From: Marinomonas hwangdonensis
GTDB lineage: Bacteria > Pseudomonadota > Gammaproteobacteria > Pseudomonadales > Marinomonadaceae
Direction: 5' to 3'
DNA length: 64,000 nt
Assembly: GCF_003721245.1 (NCBI RefSeq)
Contig: NZ_RIZG01000004.1
Coordinates: 62,001 to 126,000 of the forward strand
The position numbers and the translations under genes were made by a program. Positions 1-9,667 of the stretch are shown piece after piece. The notes under the pieces were generated by a model. That model worked only from the letters and a program-made list of their open reading frames with translations. It made no database searches and was not told where the DNA came from. Each line of letters starts with the position of its first letter. Position 1 is the stretch's first letter.

Positions 1-1770
1 ATGGCAGACAGTGCCCCTGTGACCGCGGCTGACGCTAAACCACTGACCACCTACCATGATAAACAAGGTAAAGCGCCTAGTCTTGTTGCTAAACAAAATG
101 GCGGTCGAGAAGCTGAAATTTTCAACCTGTTTGAGGCCATTGGTAAAAATAATTCCAACTACGTCTACGTGTACATGGGGGACGAAGGGGATGGTTACAT
201 GGAGTGGCCAGGAACCTATGAATACGCTGAGTGGCACCCCAAAAAACGTGGATGGTACCCAAGAGCCATGGAAACACCCGGTAAGGTTGCGTTACGTGAT
301 GCTTACTACTGGGAGCCCGATGATGCCGTTTTTGTGTCTGCGGTGCGCACTTTTAACAAGGGGAGTGCCATTGGTGGCGTGGTCGCCGTTGATGTTTCGA
401 TCAAGACACTGACAGAGATGGCCAATAATACCCAGCTGGGAGATTCTGGCAGCATCATGGTGGTAGAAAATTCCGGTACCATTCTGGTAGACGCGTTAAA
501 CGAAGAGAATAATTTCAAAAAAATAGGCGATCTTACTGGAGAAGCTTACGCAAAAATTGCGCAAACCTCGTCAGGGGTGATTCGTTTTGACTTAGGTGGC
601 GTCGATTACTACGCCAATATTTACACTTCGCCCAACTTAAAATGGAAGTTTGTGGGATTAATGCCGGCTTCGGAAATTTATGCTAGTACCGTTGAACTAG
701 TAAAAACCACCGCTATTGTCTGTGTATTATTGTTGATTTTATTCGGTTTTGTGGCTTTCTGGATGGCGAGAAGCATGATCACCCCGATTGAGTCAGTGTC
801 GGATCATTTGCGTGTGCTTGCTGAAGGCGAAGGTGACCTTACTTCTAAAATTGATATTAAAACGAACGATGAAACAGGTGTTTTATCTAATTGGTTTAAT
901 CAGTTTGTTGGTTCAACACGAGCGCTGATATTGGGGATCAAGCAATCCAGTACTCAGATAGATAAAATAGCCGCTGAGACATCGTTAAAAGCCAGCGATG
1001 TTGCCAGTGCAGCGAGTGATCAGTTGCAGTCTATTGAGCTGATTTCAGAGGCTGGTCAGCAAATGTTGATCGCTTCGAACGAAGCGGCCGAGAGCTGTGC
1101 CAATTCTGCCCAAGTTTCTGAGAAAGGCTTGGAAACCACAATAGCGGGTAAAAATCTGCTTAAAGACAGTGCTGAGGGAGTGAACCGTTTAGGTTCTCGT
1201 CTTAAAGAGTCAAATCAGATTATTACTGAGCTACAAAAAGAGACCGTTAATATTAATCAGATTTTGTCCACCATTCAGGGGATTGCGGAACAAACCAATC
1301 TGTTGGCTCTCAATGCCGCTATTGAGGCAGCACGAGCAGGAGAACAAGGTCGAGGCTTTGCAGTTGTAGCTGATGAAGTGCGCACCTTAGCAGGTCGAAC
1401 TCAAGAATCAACAGAACAGATTAGCAATATTTTGGGTTTGCTCGGCAATCGGACGAAACAGGCATCGGATTCCATGGTGACGAGTTTAGCGGAGTCGGAA
1501 AATGCGATTAAACTCTCAGGCCAAGCATTAGTCTCTTTTGAACAGATTGAAGAAGTGGTTAAGCAGATGCGTGATATGACGATGCAAACCGCGGCTTCGG
1601 CTGAAGAGCAGAGAGCTGTGACCGAAGGGGTGAATGCCAACATTGGCGCGATTAGCGAATCAGCCCATCGCGTTTCAGGCATCTCGGGCGACGTGGCTGA
1701 GTTGTGCCGTAAGCAAGATCAGTTAAGTAAAGAGCTGCATTCTATGGTAGCCCGTTTCCGAACTGAATAG
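1..1770 (+). CDS. Methyl-accepting chemotaxis protein, Cache-type sensor (5' end cut by the window)
   Basis: Transmembrane chemoreceptor that passes ligand binding in the periplasm to CheA/CheW. The visible 589 residues hold the membrane-proximal part of a double-Cache sensor (about 1-230), one transmembrane helix at about 237-258, a HAMP domain (about 260-310) and the cytoplasmic signalling hairpin, whose conserved tip ([19 protein letters not shown]) sits near 430-448. The first transmembrane helix and the distal Cache part expected in this family are missing. The reading frame is already open at base 1, so the methionine there is probably internal and the gene starts outside the window. 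The ligand cannot be named. A strong terminator follows the stop. Confidence 0.9.
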   Translation: MADSAPVTAADAKPLTTYHDKQGKAPSLVAKQNGGREAEIFNLFEAIGKNNSNYVYVYMGDEGDGYMEWPGTYEYAEWHPKKRGWYPRAMETPGKVALRDAYYWEPDDAVFVSAVRTFNKGSAIGGVVAVDVSIKTLTEMANNTQLGDSGSIMVVENSGTILVDALNEENNFKKIGDLTGEAYAKIAQTSSGVIRFDLGGVDYYANIYTSPNLKWKFVGLMPASEIYASTVELVKTTAIVCVLLLILFGFVAFWMARSMITPIESVSDHLRVLAEGEGDLTSKIDIKTNDETGVLSNWFNQFVGSTRALILGIKQSSTQIDKIAAETSLKASDVASAASDQLQSIELISEAGQQMLIASNEAAESCANSAQVSEKGLETTIAGKNLLKDSAEGVNRLGSRLKESNQIITELQKETVNINQILSTIQGIAEQTNLLALNAAIEAARAGEQGRGFAVVADEVRTLAGRTQESTEQISNILGLLGNRTKQASDSMVTSLAESENAIKLSGQALVSFEQIEEVVKQMRDMTMQTAASAEEQRAVTEGVNANIGAISESAHRVSGISGDVAELCRKQDQLSKELHSMVARFRTE

Positions 1771-1794
1771 GGAAGGTGTTGCTAAGATGAAGGG

Positions 1795-1824
1795 CAAAAA
1801 AACCACCGAGAGGTGGTTTTTTTT
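1795..1824. terminator. Bidirectional intrinsic terminator between the chemoreceptor and rluA
   Basis: Stem AACCACC/GGTGGTT with a GAGA loop, flanked by A-rich sequence on the left and eight T on the right. It can serve the chemoreceptor (plus) and the convergent rluA operon (minus). Confidence 0.85.
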
Positions 1825-1870
1825 GTGCTGATGCTCAGATCAGATCTGAGTAAAACTAAACAGAACCGAA

Positions 1871-2506
1871 CTAGAAAGGACAAGGCGATACAAACGCCAC
1901 CCATGCTTGTGTGTATGGGTGGCGAAATTCAAGCCGGAAAGCATGAAGCAAGAGTCTTGGGTCGTTGTGATAATCGGCGTCGTAGAATTCGTCGCCAATT
2001 ATAGAGTGCCCAAGGCTTTGCATGTGAACACGAAGTTGGTGAGACCGACCGGTAAAGGGGACGAGTCGAACGCGGGTCGTGTTGTTTTCGTAGCCAAGGT
2101 TTTCCCAGTAGGTGACGGAATCTTTGCTCCATTCATCGGTGCAGATAATTTGTCTGGGTCGGTTAGGCCAGTCACAGCGCAATGGTTTTCGCACTTCGCC
2201 TTTTTCACCTAAAAGATGACCGCGCAACAAGGCGCGGTATTCTTTTTGCACTTCTCGTTCGCGAAAATGGGCGTACATGCGTTTCTGACAGTCATGGGTT
2301 TTGGCGACTAAAATCAAACCCGACGTGGCTTCGTCCAAACGATGAATGGCGAAGGCTTGTCCAAAGACACATTCCGCTCGATACAAGATGGAATCTTGCT
2401 TATCTGGCCCGCGACCGGGCACAGACAAGCAATTGGCAGGCTTGTTTATCACAGCAAACCATTCGTCTTCGTATAGTATTTCCAAACGGGAAGTAACCTG
2501 TTTCAC
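1871..2506 (-). CDS. rluA: RluA-family 23S rRNA/tRNA pseudouridine synthase
   Basis: Isomerises uridine to pseudouridine. RluA itself acts on 23S rRNA U746 and tRNA U32. The 211 residues match the length of RluA, which lacks the S4 domain of RluC/RluD, and contain the active-site motif HRLDEATSGL with the catalytic aspartate, plus the family RSHQLRVHM and GDEFY segments. It starts with GTG seven bases after the rapA stop. rluA sits next to rapA in Escherichia coli too, which supports RluA over other family members. It is the last gene of a yigZ-rapA-rluA operon. The family is certain; the exact target site is inferred. Confidence 0.88.
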   Translation of the reverse strand: MKQVTSRLEILYEDEWFAVINKPANCLSVPGRGPDKQDSILYRAECVFGQAFAIHRLDEATSGLILVAKTHDCQKRMYAHFREREVQKEYRALLRGHLLGEKGEVRKPLRCDWPNRPRQIICTDEWSKDSVTYWENLGYENNTTRVRLVPFTGRSHQLRVHMQSLGHSIIGDEFYDADYHNDPRLLLHAFRLEFRHPYTQAWVAFVSPCPF

Positions 2507-2512
2507 TCAGTA

Positions 2513-5341
2513 TTACTCGGGTTTGGTGGTTAATATGATACGAATGGCGTCTAAGCGGATCTGATGTTCGTCGATACGCGTTAGGCCTTCTTGCATATTG
2601 GTTTCCAAATGCTGAATGTCTGCATCGCGGATGGCGCTATTAAATGCTTGCAGTTCAGCAAGACGGTCAATTTCATTCTGACAGCGATGTTGGTAAGACG
2701 CTTTTGCTGCTTGCACGATGGGACGTGCTTGGTTTTGTGCATTAAGCTGATGCGCTTGTAACACTTCGATCAGGTTTTTACGTAGGGCTGCCACCCATTG
2801 CTCCGCGACACGGTTTGGCACGCCTTTCAGTTTTTCCGCCCATTTATCGGCGGTAAATTGTTGATGAAGGAATTTGCCATTGGAATCCGACAATTGCCAC
2901 ATGGGCGTCATGGGCAGAGATTGCGCCAATTTCAAACGTGGATGAGCCGTCGCTTCAATGACGAACATACTTTCCACCAAGACAGTGCCTTCTGGCAATG
3001 CAGCAATAGGCAGAATGGCCGAGGTAAGCTTGCCTGAGTCAAAGCCTTGTACTTCGTCCATGAGCATGGTGATCAGTGGGTGTTCCCATGTGGCGAAGGC
3101 CACGTCTTCACGCTGGCTGGCCTGACGGCGATCGAGCATGAGCATTTTGCCTTCTTCTTCAATGCCTGGAAGGGCTTCGAGCATCATGTCGGTCGAAGGA
3201 CGGATAAACCACGCCGCACGTTCTGGATCGTCGTTGATGCAGTCAGCATAAATATTGAAGGCGTGGGTTACTTGTTCAATGTAGTGATGCAAACCTTTTG
3301 TTGCTTGGTGGTTGATTTTGTCGATCAGGTCACGGGCTTGTTCCGGACGACATGAACTCATTTCTAGCAACCTGTTGCGACCTTCTTCCATCTTTTTCAA
3401 CAGGGCTTCATGGTATGCGTGGGCTTCTGTTAATAAATCTGCGTCGTCATCTTGGCCATGCAAATAAGCATGCAAGCTGTCACCAAAGGCCTCTTCGACT
3501 TTGTCGCCAGAGCCGGTGGTACGGCAAAATGCGTTGAGTGCGTGGTGGTACCAGTTAAACAAGCGTTCTTGTACGCTTTGTTTAATGTAAGGCACATGGA
3601 TTTGCACGTCATTGAGTTGGCCTAAACGGTCTAAACGACCAATGCGTTGTTCTAGTAGATCGGGGTGTTCCGGCAAGTCATACATGACTAGGTGATGGCT
3701 GAACTGGAAGTTACGACCTTCACTGCCAATTTCAGAACACACTAGAATCTGTGCGCCGTCTTCGTCAGCAAAATAGGCTGCTGCTCGGTCACGGTGAATC
3801 AGTGGCATTTGCTCGTGGAAATCGGCACTCTGGAAGCCAGCAAAGGTCAGTTGGTCGTTTAGCCATTGTGCCATGTCGGCTGTATGACAAATCACCAGAA
3901 CTTTGTCGGCTTGGCACTCTAGGAACTCTTTTAACCATATCCAACGTGGGTCTTTTTCCCAAAAACCATCAGGCACTTCGGTTTCAGGCTGCACATGTCG
4001 ATGGGCCGATTCGAAATGTTCATTATTTTCTAATGGGTAAGAATGCAGATAACGATCCGGGAAGCCACCGACGGCAGCACGGGTGTTACGGAACATTTCA
4101 CGTCCTGTACCGTGGCGGTCAATGAGCCAACTGACGGCGTCTTGGGCGGCTTCTTCTCGGGCAGAGCCCGATTGAGTGGTCAATATTTGGAACCATTCTT
4201 TTGCGCTGACTTCTTTTAAATAAGAGCCAAATGCCGCCTCCCAATCTAGGGCCGCGTGGGTGTTATTTTCCAGTGTAAAGGGCAGGAGAGCTTCGGCCAG
4301 TTCAGCGGCTTGTTTGAACGCTTGCTGTTGCGCTTGGTAGCGTTCAAAGTCGTGGTAATGATCGGCATCCAAAAGTTGCAATCGAGAGAAGTGCTCACGT
4401 TCGCCAGTCTGTTCTGGTGTCGCACTCAGTAGCAATAGGGATTCTGTTTTTGCGGCTAAACGCGCCACCACTTGATAGCCTATGCTCGGTGTTTCTGGGT
4501 GCCAAGCTAGGTGGTGAGCTTCGTCGACAATCACCATGTCCCATTCGGCGTCTAGCATGTGCTGAGTCGCTTTAGAGTGTTGGCTTGCCCAATCAATTGG
4601 CGAGATAACAAAAGGTTGTTGCTCGAATGGGTTGTCGTCGCCATCTATGAAGTCTTCGTACACGGATTCATTGATCAGTGAGAACGGCTGGTGGAAGCGG
4701 CGCAGCATTTCAATCAACCACTGATGTTGAAGGTTGGTTGGCGTCAAAATAAGCACACGTTTGCACAGGCCGTTTAGTAGGCGTTGATGCAAGATTAACC
4801 CTGCTTCTAGGGTTTTGCCCATGCCGACTTCGTCACATAAAAGCGCACGAGCTTTTGGTCGGTTGGCGATGTCATGGGCAAGATAAATTTGGTGCGGTAG
4901 CAGTTCCGCTTTTAACCCCATCAAACCGCGCACTGGCGATGCCGCGTTCGCTGCTTGGTGTTCTAGAGTGTGACGGCGAAGGTCGAACCACATGCGACGT
5001 GCAGGCGAAAGCGCCAACAAGGAGTCTAGTTCGTTTTTATCATTACGAGGAAATTGAATGATGGATTCTTCTAACCAATCATCATCGTCACTAATTCGGT
5101 ATTCGATCAAGTCATTGATTTCTTCCACTTCCAATACAGTGAAGGTTTCATCTTGGAAGTGCAGTTGATCGCCAACGGTTAAAGTGCGTCGAACGAGGCT
5201 GGTCTGGTCATTTGAGTATTGACGATCCGCTTCCGCATCAGGGAAGTGCAAGGTAAAAGACTTGTTTTGTGTGTCTACTATCATGCCTACGCCGAGATCA
5301 GGCTCGTTGCGGCTACTCCATCGTTGTCCAGTTTGGTACAT
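2513..5341 (-). CDS. rapA: RNA polymerase-associated ATP-dependent recycling factor RapA (HepA)
   Basis: Swi2/Snf2-type ATPase that binds RNA polymerase and releases it from stalled post-termination complexes. At 942 residues it is close to the 968 of E. coli RapA. It shows Tudor-like N-terminal domains (about 1-110), the first helicase lobe with the Walker A segment DEVGMGKTLEAG near 170, the DEAH box VIVDEAHH near 270, and the second lobe with the RIGRLDRLGQ motif near 590. Only two bases separate it from yigZ upstream and six from rluA downstream, so the three are almost certainly cotranscribed. Confidence 0.95.
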   Translation of the reverse strand: MYQTGQRWSSRNEPDLGVGMIVDTQNKSFTLHFPDAEADRQYSNDQTSLVRRTLTVGDQLHFQDETFTVLEVEEINDLIEYRISDDDDWLEESIIQFPRNDKNELDSLLALSPARRMWFDLRRHTLEHQAANAASPVRGLMGLKAELLPHQIYLAHDIANRPKARALLCDEVGMGKTLEAGLILHQRLLNGLCKRVLILTPTNLQHQWLIEMLRRFHQPFSLINESVYEDFIDGDDNPFEQQPFVISPIDWASQHSKATQHMLDAEWDMVIVDEAHHLAWHPETPSIGYQVVARLAAKTESLLLLSATPEQTGEREHFSRLQLLDADHYHDFERYQAQQQAFKQAAELAEALLPFTLENNTHAALDWEAAFGSYLKEVSAKEWFQILTTQSGSAREEAAQDAVSWLIDRHGTGREMFRNTRAAVGGFPDRYLHSYPLENNEHFESAHRHVQPETEVPDGFWEKDPRWIWLKEFLECQADKVLVICHTADMAQWLNDQLTFAGFQSADFHEQMPLIHRDRAAAYFADEDGAQILVCSEIGSEGRNFQFSHHLVMYDLPEHPDLLEQRIGRLDRLGQLNDVQIHVPYIKQSVQERLFNWYHHALNAFCRTTGSGDKVEEAFGDSLHAYLHGQDDDADLLTEAHAYHEALLKKMEEGRNRLLEMSSCRPEQARDLIDKINHQATKGLHHYIEQVTHAFNIYADCINDDPERAAWFIRPSTDMMLEALPGIEEEGKMLMLDRRQASQREDVAFATWEHPLITMLMDEVQGFDSGKLTSAILPIAALPEGTVLVESMFVIEATAHPRLKLAQSLPMTPMWQLSDSNGKFLHQQFTADKWAEKLKGVPNRVAEQWVAALRKNLIEVLQAHQLNAQNQARPIVQAAKASYQHRCQNEIDRLAELQAFNSAIRDADIQHLETNMQEGLTRIDEHQIRLDAIRIILTTKPE

Positions 5342-5343
5342 AG

Positions 5344-5961
5344 TTATGCGTTGTCCGGTTCAATTAAAGTTAAACTACCTTGGCATAAATCCGTCAATGT
5401 GACTTTATGCTCAGGCCAAGTACGTTCGATGACAGCAAGGTCAATCACAATGCTGTCACTGTAGGTTTTGTTGGTTATTTCTATGTCGCTCTGTTCTAAC
5501 CAATATTCAACCTTACCCAGTAAAGGGTAGGCGATTTTTAGCTGAACGGGGCTACGAGGGTACACATTTTCATATTCTGTTTGCGAAAGCGCTTCTTGTA
5601 CAGCTTGGCTGTAGGCTCTGACTAAGCCGCCAGCCCCCAGCTTTACCCCGCCAAAGAAGCGCGTAACGACGACGGAGGTTTCACCAAAATTTGAATGTTG
5701 TAACACATTCAGCATGGGTTTCCCGGCGGTGCCTTTGGGCTCGCCGTCATCGCTTTGGTCCCATAAATGGGCATTGTTTGGTGCGCCTGCAATAAATGCC
5801 CAACAATGGTGGTTGGCATCGGGATAGCGCTGGCGCATTGTGTCAATAAATGTCTTTGCTGCGTCACGGCCGTTGGTACGACAAACGGTCGTAATAAACT
5901 GACTATTTTTGATTTCTAGATCAAAGCGTTGCGTGTGTGTTGGGCTGTGGTAGTAATCCAT
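5344..5961 (-). CDS. yigZ: YigZ/IMPACT family protein
   Basis: Member of the UPF0029/IMPACT family, with an N-terminal IMPACT domain (about 15-125, including the conserved DDGEPKGTAGKP and VVVTRFFGGVKLGAGGL segments) and a C-terminal DUF1949 domain (about 138-195). Its 205 residues are the usual length. Eukaryotic IMPACT interferes with GCN1/GCN2 signalling; the bacterial role is not settled. It is the first gene of the minus-strand operon with rapA and rluA and is divergent from rmuC. Confidence 0.92.
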   Translation of the reverse strand: MDYYHSPTHTQRFDLEIKNSQFITTVCRTNGRDAAKTFIDTMRQRYPDANHHCWAFIAGAPNNAHLWDQSDDGEPKGTAGKPMLNVLQHSNFGETSVVVTRFFGGVKLGAGGLVRAYSQAVQEALSQTEYENVYPRSPVQLKIAYPLLGKVEYWLEQSDIEITNKTYSDSIVIDLAVIERTWPEHKVTLTDLCQGSLTLIEPDNA

Positions 5962-6048
5962 GTAAACTTATCAATACCTTTGCACGACGACTGTGTTCGT
6001 CAATACCTTGTTAAAAACAAATACGTTTAATAGTGAGTTTAAATTTAT

Positions 6049-7383
6049 ATGACAGATTGGCTTTCGCAATCAGTTTGGGTGTTATCGGGCTTTTGTATCG
6101 GCGCGATTCTTCTCTCTGGTATTGCTGGCGCTATTGTACAGGCTATGCGCCGTCAGTGGCAGCTCACACAGGAAAAAATGCAGCAACAAAATGAGGAATT
6201 ACAGCGTCTTTTGCAGCAATCGAAAGATCAGATTCATTATTTGGAAAAAGAGTCTTTAACCTTAGAGCAACAGTTCGCTGCAGCGCAAAGTGTTTGGCAA
6301 GAAAAGGAAGCCTTTTACCGAGAACAAAAAAAGCAAAACGAAACGGAGTTTAAGCAAATGGCCCATGACATCATGAGCCAGCAAGGGCAGCAACTGGCCA
6401 AAGAAAATGAACGTCAACTCGGGTCTTTATTGATGCCGCTTGGCTCGCAAATTCAGAAGTTTCAAGAAAGTGTCGAAAAAAGTTACCATGAAGAAGCCCG
6501 TGAACGTTTTTCCTTAGTGAAAGAGATCAAGGGTCTGCAATTATTGAATCAGAAAATCAGTGATGATGCGGTGAGTTTAACCCATGCCTTGAAAGGTCAA
6601 AACAAACTGCAAGGAGGGTGGGGAGAAGTCATTCTGGAGCGCATTTTGGAACGCTCTGGTCTGGAAAAAGGCCGTGAGTATGAAACGCAAGCGTCTTATC
6701 AAACCGCAGAAGGCCGTCGTTTGCAGCCAGACGTGGTGATACACCTTCCTGAGGGTAAACAGATCGTCGTTGATTCGAAAATGGTACTGATCAGCTATTT
6801 GGCTTACATGGAAGCGGAAACCGATGAAGACAGAAATCGTGCGCTGAAACAACATTTAGACGCCGTTCGCCGCCACATGAAAGACCTGAGTGCCAAGTCT
6901 TATCATGATTTGCCTGGCATTACTTCTTTGGATTTTGTTTTGCTCTTCATTCCAATCGAAGCGGCGTTTGGTTTGGCGTTACAGGCTGACAACGGTTTGT
7001 TCAGTGATGCGTTTGAGCACAATATCATTATTGTGGGGCCGTCGAATCTGTTGGCAACTTTGCGCACCATCCAAAATATTTGGCGTAATGAAAAACAAAG
7101 TCAAAACGCCATCGAGATTGCTCGTCAAGCGGGTGCCATGTACGACAAGTTTTCGGGTTTTGTGCAGGATATGGATGACATTGGCAGTAAGCTGGACGCG
7201 GTGAACCGCAGCCATGATGCGGCTATGAAAAAGCTAACAACAGGGCGCGGTAATCTGGTGGCCAGAGCCGAAAAGCTGAAGCTGATGGGGGCGAAGACAA
7301 CCAAAGCTCTACCGGTGGAATATCTAGAGGACACCCTCAGCGATGAACCCAACATGAACGATGATGTTCGTCTTGATGGTTAG
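6049..7383 (+). CDS. rmuC: DNA recombination protein RmuC
   Basis: RmuC limits inversions at short inverted repeats and has a nuclease-like fold. The 444-residue protein has an N-terminal membrane helix (about 9-28), a long glutamine/glutamate-rich coiled coil (about 35-150) and the RmuC domain (about 160-400), with the conserved segments GGWGEVILERILE and IVVDSKM. The ATG start places the membrane helix at the N-terminus as in homologues, although no strong ribosome binding site is seen. It is monocistronic and divergent from yigZ. A 12-bp stem follows it. Confidence 0.93.
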   Translation: MTDWLSQSVWVLSGFCIGAILLSGIAGAIVQAMRRQWQLTQEKMQQQNEELQRLLQQSKDQIHYLEKESLTLEQQFAAAQSVWQEKEAFYREQKKQNETEFKQMAHDIMSQQGQQLAKENERQLGSLLMPLGSQIQKFQESVEKSYHEEARERFSLVKEIKGLQLLNQKISDDAVSLTHALKGQNKLQGGWGEVILERILERSGLEKGREYETQASYQTAEGRRLQPDVVIHLPEGKQIVVDSKMVLISYLAYMEAETDEDRNRALKQHLDAVRRHMKDLSAKSYHDLPGITSLDFVLLFIPIEAAFGLALQADNGLFSDAFEHNIIIVGPSNLLATLRTIQNIWRNEKQSQNAIEIARQAGAMYDKFSGFVQDMDDIGSKLDAVNRSHDAAMKKLTTGRGNLVARAEKLKLMGAKTTKALPVEYLEDTLSDEPNMNDDVRLDG

Positions 7384-7407
7384 AGCGGTTATCTTATCAG
7401 CTAAATA

Positions 7408-7440
7408 AAGTCTGATCGCTGACACACTGCGATCAGACTT
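7408..7440. terminator. Bidirectional terminator between rmuC and the cation efflux gene
   Basis: Perfect 12-bp inverted repeat (AAGTCTGATCGC and its complement) with a 9-base loop between convergent genes. On the minus strand the stem runs into a T-rich tract; on the plus strand the tract is poor. Confidence 0.7.
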
Positions 7441-7454
7441 CGCATAGAGAAACG

Positions 7455-8627
7455 TTACTGATTAGATTGAAATTGCCAAAGAACGGTAGTTTTTTGAATG
7501 TAGTGGGTGGTTTCTAAACACATTAAGAGTCCAGCGGTAAGGTGTTTTAAGTTAGCACCCTCGGGTGTTTTGTCCGCTAGGGCGATCAGCTCGATTTCCA
7601 CTTTATTGTTCAAATAATGCAGCCTGGTATTAGCAATATCCACATAGGTGTTGTGCTGGCGTAGCAAAAATCCTAGATCTGCGAGTATCTGGTGACGCGC
7701 AGGCAACTTTAAATGCGGTGGTCGACCTGACTGGGCCATAAAGCTCTCGGTTTGGATTGTTTCGTCAGTGTCAATGTGAACCATGACGTCTTCGACTTGT
7801 GCGTGTGCTTGTTTAATGGTGTACGCCACCAAATCGCCCAGATAATGTCCCTCGCTGACGCTAGCGTGGCTGGGTACGTGAATGTGCATATCTAGGTAGA
7901 CTTTTCCTGCCATGGATCTGGCACGAACATCGTGGGGAGCGACTACGTGTTTTAGGCTGTTGGCGGTGTCTTTAATTTGCGCAATCAACTTTGGATCGGG
8001 CGCTGTATCCACAAGCTCTGCTAAGTTTTCCCAAACCATTACCACAGCCATTTTGCCGATCAATAGAGCAACGACAATAGAGGCCACCATATCCGCCCAG
8101 CCATAACCGAAGTAAACGCCAATTAAGCCAATTAGTACGGCAACAGAGGAAAGTGCATCACTGCGACTGTGCCAGGCATTGGCAACCAGCATTTTACTGC
8201 CAATTTTATCACCGGCTTTTTTTGTGTAATGGAAAATTGCTTCTTTGATTACAATAGTTGCAACAATGGCAGCAAGACCATACCAAGTAAATTGTGCTTG
8301 TGAGGTTGATGCTGTAATTGATTCGTAAGCAATACCAAGTGCAACAACAATAAGTACCATACCTAGGAAAACCGTCGTCAAGGTTTCGAATCGTAGATGA
8401 CCATAGGGATGATTTTCGTCTGGGCCTTGGCGTGAGTTGGTAGCAGCGACATACACAAAGACGTCAGTAACCAGATCAGACAAAGAATGTATGCCATCAG
8501 CGATGAGGGCTTGAGATTGTGAAAAGTACCCCGCTACGATTTTGGCGATGCCCAACACCGCGTCCCATACGGCTCCGACAAGGGTGACTCTTTTTGCAAT
8601 GCGTTGTTCTTGTTTCAGCTTTGACAT
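7455..8627 (-). CDS. Cation diffusion facilitator transporter with an extra C-terminal region
   Basis: Inner-membrane proton-coupled exporter of divalent metal ions. The transmembrane metal site is visible as His47/Asp51 (HSLSD, helix 2) and His153/Asp157 (HSRSD, helix 5). This HD-HD pattern is the one usual for Zn(II)/Cd(II) transporters such as ZitB. Six membrane helices span about 15-205 and the cytoplasmic ferredoxin-like domain about 210-290. The protein then runs on for roughly 100 residues (about 291-390), beyond the ~300 residues of YiiP/FieF. The metal is inferred from the site, not proven. An unusual nested inverted repeat lies upstream of its start. Confidence 0.88.
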   Translation of the reverse strand: MSKLKQEQRIAKRVTLVGAVWDAVLGIAKIVAGYFSQSQALIADGIHSLSDLVTDVFVYVAATNSRQGPDENHPYGHLRFETLTTVFLGMVLIVVALGIAYESITASTSQAQFTWYGLAAIVATIVIKEAIFHYTKKAGDKIGSKMLVANAWHSRSDALSSVAVLIGLIGVYFGYGWADMVASIVVALLIGKMAVVMVWENLAELVDTAPDPKLIAQIKDTANSLKHVVAPHDVRARSMAGKVYLDMHIHVPSHASVSEGHYLGDLVAYTIKQAHAQVEDVMVHIDTDETIQTESFMAQSGRPPHLKLPARHQILADLGFLLRQHNTYVDIANTRLHYLNNKVEIELIALADKTPEGANLKHLTAGLLMCLETTHYIQKTTVLWQFQSNQ

Positions 8628-8707
8628 GGTATAGAAGGCTCGCTTTTTAAAGTTGAAAAAGTGACTGTTTTGGCGCGAGCACCATGATGCCTCGCTTAGC
8701 GAATGTT

Positions 8708-8750
8708 CTCCCCAAGCTTATCCACGATAATTGTGGAAAAGGTCGGGGAG
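8708..8750. promoter_or_regulatory. Nested inverted repeat with two opposed DnaA-box-like sites
   Basis: CTCCCC (8708-8713) and GGGGAG (8745-8750) enclose TTATCCACG (8718-8726) and, in the opposite orientation, TTTTCCACA (complement of 8732-8740). Each inner 9-mer is within one or two bases of the DnaA box TTATCCACA. The site lies 80 bases upstream of the cation efflux start and downstream of rdgC. It could be an operator, a DnaA site or a transcript hairpin; no T tract supports a terminator. Confidence 0.35.
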
Positions 8751-8768
8751 CAAAGAAAAAACCGTGTA

Positions 8769-9665
8769 TTAATTAATTTCAAACCACAAACAATACGAGG
8801 CAAAAAACTCTCTCATAGTAAGAGACATCAGAGAAAAGTTTGCATCCATATCAGACAAGCCACCACCTTGAGAATCATTAAAAGCGGCTTCTTTCAGGGC
8901 GTCGTCGAATTTAATTTTGCGCAAAGTCAGGTCGTCGTGCAAAACGAAACTGAGCTTTTCTGACCAGCGAAGGGCCAGGTTTTTCACCGCCATGCCTTGT
9001 TGTAAATGGCGTGTGACGTCTTCAGACAAGGGCTCGAGAGACTTGAATCGAATACTGGCTTTGTCTTCTGAACCGTCTTGTATTTCACATTCATCGCCGG
9101 TTTCTAAGCTGGCGGGCACGTCATTTTTGACTAACCAGTCTGTCATCAGAGAAGAGGGCGACACTTGAGCTTGCAAGGGCGTCATCGGGAAACTGCCCAA
9201 GGTGGTTTGCAAGTGTTTGAAGAGCTGTTCTGTCATACTGGCGTTGGTGCTGTTGAGAACCAGTATTTTGGCTTGTAGATCAATGTAAGCCCAAATGTCC
9301 GTGCGTTTTGAAAAGGCTTTTGGACGCAAGGTAAAAACCAGCTCATCCTTCATATCAGATTTTTCTTTACGCCCGACTTTGCGCCCTTCGATCAGTTCGA
9401 TTTCAGCCACCTTCGCTTCGAGTTCTTCACGAACCACGGCAGATGGGAGTACCTTTTCTTCTTTGCCTGCGCGGAATAAAACGCAGCGATCGCTTACTAG
9501 GCTCCACTGTTCGCTGTTGCGAATCAGTGGCAGCCAACCAAAAGAAAACTCTTCCTGTGAACCGCATTCTTGTAATGGGAATTCCGGGATTTTATCAATC
9601 AGTGCATTGGTGTCGAGTGATTCTGTGTCTGTTAACTGAAATATTTGAGCGTTTTTGAACCACAT
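8769..9665 (-). CDS. rdgC: Recombination-associated protein RdgC
   Basis: RdgC forms a ring-shaped dimer that binds DNA without sequence preference and modulates RecA. The 298 residues are close to the 303 of E. coli and show the family start MWFKNAQIFQL, the ALPSAVVREEL-like segment at about 75-85 and the aromatic C-terminal tail. It lies two bases downstream of tdk on the same strand, so the two are probably cotranscribed. The start ATG is supported by homologues beginning in the same way. Confidence 0.94.
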   Translation of the reverse strand: MWFKNAQIFQLTDTESLDTNALIDKIPEFPLQECGSQEEFSFGWLPLIRNSEQWSLVSDRCVLFRAGKEEKVLPSAVVREELEAKVAEIELIEGRKVGRKEKSDMKDELVFTLRPKAFSKRTDIWAYIDLQAKILVLNSTNASMTEQLFKHLQTTLGSFPMTPLQAQVSPSSLMTDWLVKNDVPASLETGDECEIQDGSEDKASIRFKSLEPLSEDVTRHLQQGMAVKNLALRWSEKLSFVLHDDLTLRKIKFDDALKEAAFNDSQGGGLSDMDANFSLMSLTMREFFASYCLWFEIN

Positions 9666-9667
9666 AA

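Noticed and set aside
16-1770. Treating the first chemoreceptor as a complete gene starting at base 1
   Set aside because: The first transmembrane helix and part of the sensor expected for the family are missing and the frame is open at the window edge, so it is a truncated view rather than a short receptor.
1813-2564. Plus-strand open frames opposite rluA
   Set aside because: They are antisense to a conserved gene, lack ribosome binding sites and have no recognisable protein pattern.
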